From an uncultured Pseudomonadota bacterium (lineage in GTDB: Bacteria > Myxococcota_A > UBA796 > GCA-2862545): 64,000 nt of DNA. Shown in pieces: positions 43,972 through 52,100 of the stretch (position 1 is its first letter; the number at the start of each line of letters is the position of its first letter). The notes below the pieces were generated by a model. The model searched no databases and was not told the DNA's origin. It saw only the letters and a program-made list of their open reading frames with translations. The stretch spans positions 55,000-118,999 of the forward strand of contig CAJXTB010000020.1 in assembly GCA_913061235.1 (NCBI GenBank), in the 5' to 3' direction. Position numbers and translations under genes: made by a program.

Positions 43972-45383
43972 GACGCGCACTTTGGGTGGCGCTGTTCGGT
44001 CTATGGGGGGCCGCCGCGTTTGCGGGACCTCGCGACCTGTTGATCTTGCCAGATGAAGCCGACCGCTTCTCACGTGGCGTGGATCAGCCGGTCGTGGATG
44101 CCCCTTGGTGGCTCGGGTTCGATGACCCCATGCTTGAGCGGGTCATCGAAGAAGGCATCTCGGCGAACCCCGATGTCGCTTCGGCGGATGCTCGGGTCGC
44201 ACAAGCCCAAGGGGCCATGTGGCAGGGCCGCGCTGGCCTGATGCCGTCGGTCACCGCAGATGTGTCGGGTAGCACTGCGCCGCTTCGCAGCCTGGGGTTT
44301 CAGTTTGGCGGGCTTGGTGGGGCGCCCACAGAGGGCCTGTTCTACAGCTACGGCGTAGGGATTGGTGCCCAGTGGCAAGTGGACTTGTTCGGGCGAAGCT
44401 GGCTTGCCTACCGCGCATCGGCCAACGAAGGCGACGCGGCAGAAGCAGACCGCGACCAGTTTGTGATGAGCTTGTCGGCAACACTCGGAGACGCCTACTT
44501 TGACGTGGTCAGCGCGCGTCGTACCGAAGCTGTAGCTATCGAGCAGCTTGGCATTGCGTCCGCCCTGTTGGAAGTCATTGAGCTTCGCTACGACCGTGCA
44601 TCGGCCGAGGGTTTGGACGTGTTGCAGCAGCGCAGTCAGGCCGCGAGTGCTGAAGTCTTCGTCACGCAGGCCCGCATGGCGCGCGAGCTTGCAGAGCAGC
44701 GGCTTGCGGTGCTTCTGGCACGCCAGCCGCAGAATGTCGTGGAGGGTGTCGCAGACGCATTCCCGGCCCTTCCAACACAGCCTTCGGTCGGAACGCCGAC
44801 TGAGATGTTGAGCCGCCGACCCGACCTCGTCGCAGCGGCCGAGCGCATGGATGCGTCATCCCAGCGCCACCAGTCGTCGTACAGCGGTGTTCTACCAACG
44901 GTCTCGCTTCAAGCGGACGCCGGTCGCGACTGGCTCAAGACCACCGAGACTCGCTCGCAGAACGCGTGGTCGGCGGGCGGGTCGATTCAGCTGCCAATCT
45001 TCAACGGTGGACGCGCCAATGGCGCGATTCGTCAGGCTCGCGCTGGGGAGTACGGCGCCGTGGCCTCTTACGGACGCCTTGTGCTGCAAGCGCAGGGTGA
45101 AGTCGAAGGAGCACTGACTCGTGAGGCGGCGATGGTTGAGCGGTTTGACGCTGTACAGCGCCAAGCCGAGCTGTCTCGCTTGACCTTTGAACAATCGCAG
45201 GACCGCTACCTGCGTGGGCTGGACGCGTTCGTCAACGTGCTCGTCGCCCAAAACAACCTCCGCGCAGCCGAGACCACCTTGGTGACCGCCGAGCGCGACG
45301 TCTTGGCAGCTCGGGTTGCTCTACACACAGCATTGGGCGGCCAGTGGGCCGCATCGTTCGGATTTGAAGGAGAGGGTCGATGA
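43968..45383 (+). CDS. Outer-membrane efflux channel, TolC/OprM-like
   Basis: 471 aa. A signal peptide (MRRALWVALFGLWGAAAFA) is followed by two repeats of the outer-membrane efflux protein domain, with DPMLERVIEEGISANPDVAS in the first and the family motif IFNGGRANGAIRQA in the second. No lipobox cysteine follows the signal, so it is TolC-like rather than a lipidated OprM. It forms the outer-membrane duct of the tripartite pump encoded by the next two genes; its stop overlaps the adaptor start. Confidence 0.9.
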   Translation: MRRALWVALFGLWGAAAFAGPRDLLILPDEADRFSRGVDQPVVDAPWWLGFDDPMLERVIEEGISANPDVASADARVAQAQGAMWQGRAGLMPSVTADVSGSTAPLRSLGFQFGGLGGAPTEGLFYSYGVGIGAQWQVDLFGRSWLAYRASANEGDAAEADRDQFVMSLSATLGDAYFDVVSARRTEAVAIEQLGIASALLEVIELRYDRASAEGLDVLQQRSQAASAEVFVTQARMARELAEQRLAVLLARQPQNVVEGVADAFPALPTQPSVGTPTEMLSRRPDLVAAAERMDASSQRHQSSYSGVLPTVSLQADAGRDWLKTTETRSQNAWSAGGSIQLPIFNGGRANGAIRQARAGEYGAVASYGRLVLQAQGEVEGALTREAAMVERFDAVQRQAELSRLTFEQSQDRYLRGLDAFVNVLVAQNNLRAAETTLVTAERDVLAARVALHTALGGQWAASFGFEGEGR

Positions 45384-46525
45384 GCCGCTACATCACAGGT
45401 TGCCTAATTCCAGGCGTGCTGGTCTTTCTTTCTGTGGCGGTGTTGGCCGTCTTGATGTTCGGTCTGCCAGAGCGCTCCGTACCGGCGCCTCCGGCGGCCA
45501 TTCCGCAGGTCGATGTGGTCGCTGTCATGGTGGACGATGTGCCGATTCAGATCTACGCATCTGGCACGGTACGCCCGTCGACCCAAGTGAACGTGATTCC
45601 GGAAGTGTCAGGACGGGTGGTGTGGCAGAAGCCAGGCCTTCGTGCCGGTTCACAACTCGGTGCCGGCGAGGTCTTCGCGCGCATTGACAGCACCCCATAT
45701 CAGGCTCAGGTCGCCGCAGACCGTCAGCGTGTACTGCAAGCGAAGCTGGAGCTAAGCCTCGAAGAAGGTCGGCAAGCAGTGAGCGAGCGCGAGTTCGAGA
45801 TTCTGCGTCCTGGAGGAGACCGCGAGGCCTCACCGCTGACGTTGCGTGGACCACAGCTTGAGCTCGCCCGAGCCAGCGTCACCACAGCGGAAGCCGCATT
45901 GGCACAATCCCAGCGCAGCTTGTCCCGCACGAGCTTGTCCGTTCCGTTTAGCAGTGTTGTGCTGAGCGAGACGATAGACATTGGCCAGGTGGTCGGCATG
46001 GCCAGCAGCGTAGCCACCCTCGCAGGCACCGCCAGCACCGATGTCCTCGTAGATCTGACGCTCGACGAAGTTGGCTATCTGCGCATTCCGGGTGTGACGG
46101 ATGGGGAAGCGTCGACCGCAACCATCAGCCAGATGGTGGGCGGGCAGGCCTTGACCCGCCAAGGTCAGGTCGTTCAGCTCTTGGGTCAGCTCGACCCTCA
46201 AACACGTCGTGCACAGATCCTCATTGAAGTCCTACAGCCCACTACCGGTGGCCTGCCGCTTCAACCCAATGCCTTTGTCGATGTGGCGCTCGAGGGCATT
46301 ACACTCAACGACTCGGTGACCTTGCCTCCGGAAGCTGTGAAAGACGGCAACCAGGTGTGGATTGTAGATGCCGAGGACATGCTTCAAAAACGCACCGTTG
46401 AGGTGGCGTGGCGTCTGCCGGATGCGGTGGTGTTGCGCGGCGGACTGGCTGCCGGGGACCGTGTTGTGGTCAGCCCGCTCGTCTTCCCCGTTGAAGGCCA
46501 GATCGTGACCGTTGGAGGAGCGTGA
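45380..46525 (+). CDS. RND efflux periplasmic adaptor
   Basis: 381 aa. A membrane anchor lies at about 10-30 (LIPGVLVFLSVAVLAVLMFG), followed by a barrel-sandwich domain split by a helical hairpin: ASGTVRPSTQVNVIPEVSGR (first lipoyl half), ARIDSTPYQAQVAADRQRVL (hairpin), and SVPFSSVVLSETIDIGQVVG (second half). A beta-barrel and membrane-proximal domain follow. It bridges the inner-membrane pump and the channel. Start and stop overlap both neighbours by a few bases, consistent with fixed subunit ratios. Confidence 0.92.
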   Translation: MSRYITGCLIPGVLVFLSVAVLAVLMFGLPERSVPAPPAAIPQVDVVAVMVDDVPIQIYASGTVRPSTQVNVIPEVSGRVVWQKPGLRAGSQLGAGEVFARIDSTPYQAQVAADRQRVLQAKLELSLEEGRQAVSEREFEILRPGGDREASPLTLRGPQLELARASVTTAEAALAQSQRSLSRTSLSVPFSSVVLSETIDIGQVVGMASSVATLAGTASTDVLVDLTLDEVGYLRIPGVTDGEASTATISQMVGGQALTRQGQVVQLLGQLDPQTRRAQILIEVLQPTTGGLPLQPNAFVDVALEGITLNDSVTLPPEAVKDGNQVWIVDAEDMLQKRTVEVAWRLPDAVVLRGGLAAGDRVVVSPLVFPVEGQIVTVGGA

Positions 46526-49500
46526 TGGAAGACGAATCCAAGGGCGGTATGCTCGGTGGAGCCGTCGCATGGATGGCCAACAACTCAGTGGCAGCGAATC
46601 TGCTGTTGTTGCTGTTGTTCTGTGGCGGAATCTATGGAGGGCTCTCCGCGAAACAGGAAGTATTTCCAGAGTTTAATCTTGATTTGGTCTCGGTAAGCGT
46701 TCCGTACCCGGGAGCGAGTCCCGAAGAGGTTGAGTACGGCGTTGTTGTGGCCGTTGAAGAAGCGGTTCGCGGCCTCGATGGTGTCAAGCGCGTCAGCTCT
46801 GTGTCCAACGAAGGCGTGGGCAGCGTCACGATTGAGCTGCTCATTGACGCGGATGCGGATGCTGTGACCGCAGACGTCAAGGCTGCTGTCGACCGCATTC
46901 GCTCCTTCCCAGACGAAGCCGAAGACCCGATTGTCCAGTCGCCGGCCATCCGTCGCCGCGTTGTGACGTTGTTGGTCGCCGGTCAAGCCGACGCGATGAC
47001 CTTGTACGAGGTCGGTGAGAGGGCGCGTACAGGGTTGCTCGCGACCGGTGAGGTGACTCAGGTCGATGTTGTTGGCTTGCCTGCTCTGGAAGTCTCCATT
47101 GAGGTCTCCCGAGAGCAACTCGATAGCCTGGGCCTGACGCTAGACGACATCTCGCGGCAGATTGCTCGGTCGAGTATTGAGCTGCCTGGCGGTGCGATTG
47201 AGACCGCCGGCGGTGAGATTTTGGTCCGGTTGTCTGACCGCGCTCGCAGCGCCGATGACTTCAAAGAAATCATTGTGCGCAGCACCCTGACCGGCGGCGA
47301 AGTCCGCCTAGGCGACATTGCCAGTGTGGTCGATGGCTTTGAGGACACCGACCAGGCGTCCTTCTACAACGGCGTTCCGGCTGTGGGACTCGTTGCGTAT
47401 CGGGTTGGCGATGAGACCCCTACGAGCGTGTCCAATGCCGTGCTTGCGTACAGCACAGAGCTCCGCGGTGACCTGGGTGAGAAGTGGCGGATTGCCACGT
47501 GGGACGACGACAGCGAGCTTCTAGAGCAGCGCATTGACCTTCTGGTGCGAAACGGTACCCAAGGGCTGGTGCTGGTCTTCATTGTGCTGGCCTTGTTCCT
47601 TCGGTTCCGCTTGGCGTTCTGGGTGGCTGTTGGCATTCCAACCAGCTTCTTGGGCGCGCTATTGCTCATGCCGGGCTTTGACGTCTCCATCAACATGATC
47701 TCGCTGTTTGCGTTCATCATCACGCTGGGAATCGTTGTCGATGACGCGATTGTGGTCGGCGAGAATATCTACGAGAAGATTCAGAGCGGCATGCCCAAGG
47801 CCGAGGCCGCGATTCGAGGCGCCCAGGAGATGGTCACGCCGGTGACGTTCTCGGTGTTGACCACCATGGTTGCGTTCTCGCCGCTGTTCTTGGTTCCCGG
47901 CGTCTCAGGCAAGATCTTCCGGATTCTGCCGATTGTGGTCATCTCGGTGCTGGCCTTCAGCGTCATTGAGTCCTTCTTTGTGCTGCCAGCCCACTTGGCA
48001 CATGTTCATACCGGCAAAGAACATGGGTTCTTGGCTGTTGTGGACATTCCGCGCCGGTACGCGAGCGATGGCCTCGGTTGGTTCATTCAGCGGGTGTACA
48101 CGCCAGTGCTCGATTGGGCGATTGCTCTTCGCTACGCCGCCTTCGCGGCGGCATCCGGACTGCTGCTCATCAGCTTCGGCATCTGTGTGTCTGGCACCTT
48201 GCCGTTCAACTTCCTTCCCGTCTTGGAAGGCGACACGATTACCGCGTCCGCACGGCTTCCATACGGTACTCCCGTCGAACGGACGCAAGCCGTTCAGCAG
48301 GCCATGGAAACAGCGGCTCTGCAGATTGTTCAAGACCTAGACCCCGACTCCCTGAAGGGGATGTACTCCACGCTCGGCACGGGTCCGGCGAGTGGTGGCG
48401 GACCCGGTGGTGGAGCCGGCGAGGTTGGCAGCCATCTCATCACCGTTCAGGTGGAGCTGGTCCCGAGTGTGGAGCGCGACTTCTCGGCAGAGGACTTCTC
48501 CTTTGCCTGGGAAGCGGCGACGCCACCGCAGTCGGGCTTGGAAGCGCTGGTGTTCAACGCGAATGTGGGGCCGTCCGGCGGTGCCGCCGTGGATGTCCAG
48601 CTGCGTCACGCAGACGTTGATGTATTGGCCCAGGCCAGTCAGGACCTGACCGATACACTTCGAACGCTGGGTGACTTGACCAGCGTAGAGAATGCCTATT
48701 CATCGGGCAAAGAGCAGCTCGACCTTCACATGTTGCCCAGTGCAAACTCCTTGGGTCTGACCGGTCTGGATGTGGCGACGCAGGTGCGAAGTGGGTTCTA
48801 CGGCTCTGAAGCCATCCGCGAACAGCGCGGCCGCTCCGAGATTAAGGTGATGCTCCGACTTCCCGAGCACCAGCGTGGCTCGGAGTACGACCTCGACAGC
48901 TTCTTGGTGCGAACGCCGGCAGGGGACCGCGTGCCTCTGACGTCGGTGGCTCGGGTCGAACGTGACCGTGCGCCTACCGTCATCCGTCGTGAGGACGGCC
49001 AGCGCGTCGTCAACGTCACCGCGAAGAAGGCGGCCGGAGTCGCGTCTTCACGCGATGTTCTAGAGACCATCAAGTCCACCGTCCTTCCAGCGTTGGCCGA
49101 AAAATACCCCGGTCTGCGTGGAGAGTTTGTTGGCGAGCAACGCGACCAGGCCGAGTCGCTCAACAGTCTCGGGCTCAACTACCTCATCGCGCTGATTGGT
49201 ATCTACGCGCTGCTAGCAGTTCCGTTTAAGAGCTACACCCAGCCACTCATCGTCATGACCGCCATTCCGTTCTCGTTCACGGGAGTGGTCGCTGGGCACA
49301 TGCTGCTTGGCTACGGGCTGTCCATCATCAGTATGATGGGGATTGTCGCGCTGTCTGGCGTTGTGGTGAACGACTCCCTGGTGCTGATCGATGCGGCGAA
49401 CAACGCCAGACGTGAGGGGAAGACGCCACGGCAAGCGATTGTGGCCGCCGGTACACGACGTTTTCGTCCAATCATGCTCACGTCGTTGACGACCTTCTTC

Positions 49501-49734
49501 GGCTTGGCACCCATGATCATCGAGACGGAAGTTCAGGCTCGTTTCCTCATTCCCATGGCCATCAGTCTTGGCTTTGGTGTGCTGTACGCCACCTTCATCG
49601 TGTTGCTTGTGGTGCCTGGTACCTACATCATTGTGGAAGACTTCTTGGTCTGGGTGAAGCGCATTGGGACATTCTTCGCCGAAAAGGACGACGAGCTCGA
49701 CGCGCCTCCACCTCCCAGTGTTGAGGGAGTGTGA
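46525..49734 (+). CDS. RND efflux pump, inner-membrane permease
   Basis: 1069 aa, the usual length for AcrB/MdtB-type pumps, starting at the ATG that overlaps the adaptor stop and has GGAGGAG upstream. Twelve membrane helices are expected; helix 4 carries the proton-relay ITLGIVVDDAIVVGENIYE with its two Asp residues, and the second half shows the equivalent VVVNDSLVLIDAANNARREG. Porter-domain loops include FPEFNLDLVSVSVPYPGASP. It exports a drug-like or metabolite substrate by proton antiport together with the adaptor and TolC-like channel. Substrate not readable. Confidence 0.94.
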   Translation: MEDESKGGMLGGAVAWMANNSVAANLLLLLLFCGGIYGGLSAKQEVFPEFNLDLVSVSVPYPGASPEEVEYGVVVAVEEAVRGLDGVKRVSSVSNEGVGSVTIELLIDADADAVTADVKAAVDRIRSFPDEAEDPIVQSPAIRRRVVTLLVAGQADAMTLYEVGERARTGLLATGEVTQVDVVGLPALEVSIEVSREQLDSLGLTLDDISRQIARSSIELPGGAIETAGGEILVRLSDRARSADDFKEIIVRSTLTGGEVRLGDIASVVDGFEDTDQASFYNGVPAVGLVAYRVGDETPTSVSNAVLAYSTELRGDLGEKWRIATWDDDSELLEQRIDLLVRNGTQGLVLVFIVLALFLRFRLAFWVAVGIPTSFLGALLLMPGFDVSINMISLFAFIITLGIVVDDAIVVGENIYEKIQSGMPKAEAAIRGAQEMVTPVTFSVLTTMVAFSPLFLVPGVSGKIFRILPIVVISVLAFSVIESFFVLPAHLAHVHTGKEHGFLAVVDIPRRYASDGLGWFIQRVYTPVLDWAIALRYAAFAAASGLLLISFGICVSGTLPFNFLPVLEGDTITASARLPYGTPVERTQAVQQAMETAALQIVQDLDPDSLKGMYSTLGTGPASGGGPGGGAGEVGSHLITVQVELVPSVERDFSAEDFSFAWEAATPPQSGLEALVFNANVGPSGGAAVDVQLRHADVDVLAQASQDLTDTLRTLGDLTSVENAYSSGKEQLDLHMLPSANSLGLTGLDVATQVRSGFYGSEAIREQRGRSEIKVMLRLPEHQRGSEYDLDSFLVRTPAGDRVPLTSVARVERDRAPTVIRREDGQRVVNVTAKKAAGVASSRDVLETIKSTVLPALAEKYPGLRGEFVGEQRDQAESLNSLGLNYLIALIGIYALLAVPFKSYTQPLIVMTAIPFSFTGVVAGHMLLGYGLSIISMMGIVALSGVVVNDSLVLIDAANNARREGKTPRQAIVAAGTRRFRPIMLTSLTTFFGLAPMIIETEVQARFLIPMAISLGFGVLYATFIVLLVVPGTYIIVEDFLVWVKRIGTFFAEKDDELDAPPPPSVEGV

Positions 49735-49753
49735 CCGGAAGCGACGTCTCGCT

Positions 49754-49784
49754 CCACAGTCCTGCCATACAGTCAGGGCTGTGG
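49754..49784. terminator. Hairpin between the RND operon and the next lipoprotein gene
   Basis: CCACAGTCCTG and CAGGGCTGTGG pair over 11 positions (one G-T) around a nine-base loop. The last two bases of the stem are the first of the GGAGG ribosome binding site (49783-49787) of the gene at 49792. It may end pump transcription, control access to that site, or both. Confidence 0.5.
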
Positions 49785-49791
49785 AGGATGT

Positions 49792-50724
49792 ATGCGCGGA
49801 GTTGCACTGGTGATTGTGATGATGGGACTCGGGTGTGCCGGGCCGACGGTTGCTCAGGAACCCTCCGAAGCCTCGCTACGCTCTCAGGCGCCGGATGGGT
49901 TCTGGGACGTCTGGGGTGATGGCAAGGCGGAGATCAGCACCTACGCGTTGACCCAACCTCGCTACGGCCAAGAACGGGAAGGGGAGGCCATTCTCGTTTT
50001 CGTGACAGAGACCTTCGCGGACGACAACCGGGTCAAGTCCGATGGTGGCCACGATGTGGAGTACTCGGTGCTCAAGCTCAACGAAGTGCGTGACTTCACC
50101 ACGGGCATCTACGACTACAACGTGATGACCAGCTCGTTCCTGCGGGTGGACGGCGGCTCTGATTGGGGCACGCCGGTCAAGACCAGCTTCTCCATGCAAG
50201 AGTGGTGTGGCCATGTGTATGAGCAGCTCATCGTGCGGGGTGACGCTGTGCAGCGCACGTCGCACAGCTACTTTGACGGTGAAGCCGACCGTGATGAGTC
50301 GCTGGAGCTACCGAGCGGCGCCGTCTTCGCGGACGCACTACCCATTCTGGTGCGTGGTCTTGTTGGACGTCCAGCTGGCGCGCTGTCCGTTCAGGTGCTC
50401 GACCGCAGCATGGATGCTCGCTTTAAGCACATTCAAGGATCGTTTCGCCAAGCCACGTTGACGTGGACGGACGCAGAGACCGTCTCGGTTCCCTTCGGTA
50501 GCTTCGAGACCACGCGGGTTGAGCTCGACCGAGAGTCCGGCGTGGACGTCACCTATTGGGTGGAGTCCGCCGCACCTCATCGCATTGTGAAGTGGGCACG
50601 GTCAGATGGCGAGACCGGTTCGTTGGTGGGGAGTACGCGCACGTCCTACTGGAACCAGCACCGCAACGGCGGCGAGGCAGCGCGGCAAGACATTGGTCTG
50701 CCCGAGCGAACCTGGCCCCAGTAG
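49792..50724 (+). CDS. Lipoprotein or secreted protein of unknown function
   Basis: 310 aa with GGAGG before the ATG. The signal peptide ends near GLGC/AVAQ: Cys15 could be lipidated, or signal peptidase I could cut after VAQ. The mature protein begins FWDVWGDGKAEISTYALTQP and continues with RYGQEREGEAILVFVTETF, KLNEVRDFTTGIYDYNVMTS, FSMQEWCGHVYEQL and ARFKHIQGSFRQATLTWTDA. These blocks recur in a conserved but uncharacterised family of secreted proteins. One cysteine is at QEWCG. It follows the RND operon and might be co-transcribed, but the hairpin between them argues for separate control. Confidence 0.75.
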   Translation: MRGVALVIVMMGLGCAGPTVAQEPSEASLRSQAPDGFWDVWGDGKAEISTYALTQPRYGQEREGEAILVFVTETFADDNRVKSDGGHDVEYSVLKLNEVRDFTTGIYDYNVMTSSFLRVDGGSDWGTPVKTSFSMQEWCGHVYEQLIVRGDAVQRTSHSYFDGEADRDESLELPSGAVFADALPILVRGLVGRPAGALSVQVLDRSMDARFKHIQGSFRQATLTWTDAETVSVPFGSFETTRVELDRESGVDVTYWVESAAPHRIVKWARSDGETGSLVGSTRTSYWNQHRNGGEAARQDIGLPERTWPQ

Positions 50725-51666
50725 CTACGCGGCAGCGGCGAGAGTCCGAGTGGACCTGAGGTCGTCTTGGATGCTAGACTGCCACAGGAGCATCAGGTCT
50801 GCACCGGAGAGGCCTAGGAACTGTGCTTCTTGGCGGTTCGCAATGTTGTCCGCCATGACCTGAGTCATCTCATTGGCGTGACCCACAGCTTCCTCGATGA
50901 TCTCTGCCAAGCGCAGCGTGGCAACCATGTGGGCGACGTCTCCGCGTCGCTCGAGAGCAAGGTCAAGCTCATGATGCCAAGCGACGATGCGGGACACCGG
51001 GTCGGGTACTTCCCACATCTTCATAGCGATAGCGCCGAGCGTGGCGTGGTCGAAGCGTAGGCGCTTTCGCTCAGCCTCACACAGGTCGTCGCCGTCTACG
51101 TCAGCGTCTACATCGTAGGTATACTCGCCCGATTGGTCGAGTAGCGTGATGCCGATGTCGTGAACCAGGCCACAGAGGAACAAGCGCTCTTGTGAGTAGC
51201 CGCGGAATGCGGGAAGACCACGGACAATGGTCGCTACGCGAACACTATGGTCGACAACCAGCCTGCTGGCTCCGGTCGCGTTGGCGCCCAGAGCCATGAC
51301 ATGTGCGGCAATGGCTAGGTCGCCAACAGAGCGGGCTCCTAGGCGTCGGAACGCCTTTGCAACGGTGTCGCACGGGGCCTTGCGTGCATTGGCGGCGGAG
51401 TTGGCCAGGTGAACGACTTCTGCGGTGAGGGCTGGGTCTGACTCCAGCGCGGCGACAGCGTCACGGATTTCGAACATGGGGTCACGCAAGACTGCAAGCA
51501 GCTTTGTCACGGACTCAGGAAGCGGCTGGACGCCTTGGCGTGCAATCTCGGCGGCAGCGCTCGTCTCGGCGCGATTCTTCGCCTTCTGTTCGTCCGTAAG
51601 GCCCTTAGGGCCGAATAGATCGTCTTTGTACGCGACGATTGTGCTGAGAACGTCGGAAAACTTCAC
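50725..51666 (-). CDS. HDOD domain signalling protein
   Basis: 313 aa from GTG with AGGAG six bases upstream. The HDOD domain fills about residues 35-240: LPESVTKLLAVLRDPMFEIR, RDAVAALESDPALTAEVVHL, SVGDLAIAAHVMALG and LCGLVHDIGITLLDQSGEY. It keeps part of the HD signature (VHDIG, and FDHATLGAIAM). HDOD proteins in delta-proteobacteria regulate motility, development or c-di-GMP-linked responses, usually without phosphodiesterase activity. It has no transmitter or membrane part. It ends exactly one base before the neighbouring gene on the other strand. Confidence 0.88.
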   Translation of the reverse strand: MKFSDVLSTIVAYKDDLFGPKGLTDEQKAKNRAETSAAAEIARQGVQPLPESVTKLLAVLRDPMFEIRDAVAALESDPALTAEVVHLANSAANARKAPCDTVAKAFRRLGARSVGDLAIAAHVMALGANATGASRLVVDHSVRVATIVRGLPAFRGYSQERLFLCGLVHDIGITLLDQSGEYTYDVDADVDGDDLCEAERKRLRFDHATLGAIAMKMWEVPDPVSRIVAWHHELDLALERRGDVAHMVATLRLAEIIEEAVGHANEMTQVMADNIANRQEAQFLGLSGADLMLLWQSSIQDDLRSTRTLAAAA

Positions 51667-51744
51667 GGCTGACTCCTGGGGTAGGGTCAATATCGTCCCA
51701 GGAGACCGAATAGTTTAGGGCAATATCGGGCCCCGCAACAGCGA

Positions 51745-51775
51745 AACGCCCGACGGATTGACACCGTTGGGCGTT
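51745..51775. terminator. Twelve-base-pair hairpin between the HDOD gene and the basic small protein gene
   Basis: AACGCCCGACGG and CCGTTGGGCGTT form twelve pairs (one G-T) around a seven-base loop. On the minus strand TTTCGC follows, so it is a plausible terminator for the small gene at 51822, separating it from the HDOD gene. Confidence 0.6.
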
Positions 51776-51821
51776 GCAATTGGCAAATCGCGATGGACCG
51801 ATGACCGGTCATCCGCGACTT

Positions 51822-52019
51822 CTATAGACCGGCCTTGCCAGCGCCGGGCTTTCCGCCGTGGCTGTCCTTCTTGGACGGTGCAGAGGCATTGCCTTGCTTG
51901 GACGCCACCGGAATGCCTGGGTTGTGGTCACCCTTGGCAGTCTTGCCCGTTGGCTTTGCCTTAGTCGGGCTGCTCGGCATGGGCTCTTTGCTGCTCGTCG
52001 TCTTCTTACCGTCTTTCAT
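51822..52019 (-). CDS. Small basic disordered protein
   Basis: 65 aa from an ATG with GGAGG upstream. The sequence is mostly Lys, Ser, Pro, Gly and Ala (SSKEPMPSSPTKAKPTGKTA) with no hydrophobic core, signal or cysteine. Such short basic disordered proteins often bind DNA or RNA, or are late developmental proteins. No family is recognised. A terminator-like hairpin follows, and the good ribosome binding site supports it as a real gene. Confidence 0.6.
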   Translation of the reverse strand: MKDGKKTTSSKEPMPSSPTKAKPTGKTAKGDHNPGIPVASKQGNASAPSKKDSHGGKPGAGKAGL

Positions 52020-52100
52020 GGGGCCTCCACAGTGGAGGTTGACGCTACGGCTTTTGCGGACGACGGTCAACCCGTGCCCCATGTAGGCGTGCTTTCACGG

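Noticed and set aside
51758..51763. TTGACA as a -35 promoter box
   Set aside because: It lies across the loop and foot of a twelve-base-pair hairpin and no -10 box follows at the right distance.
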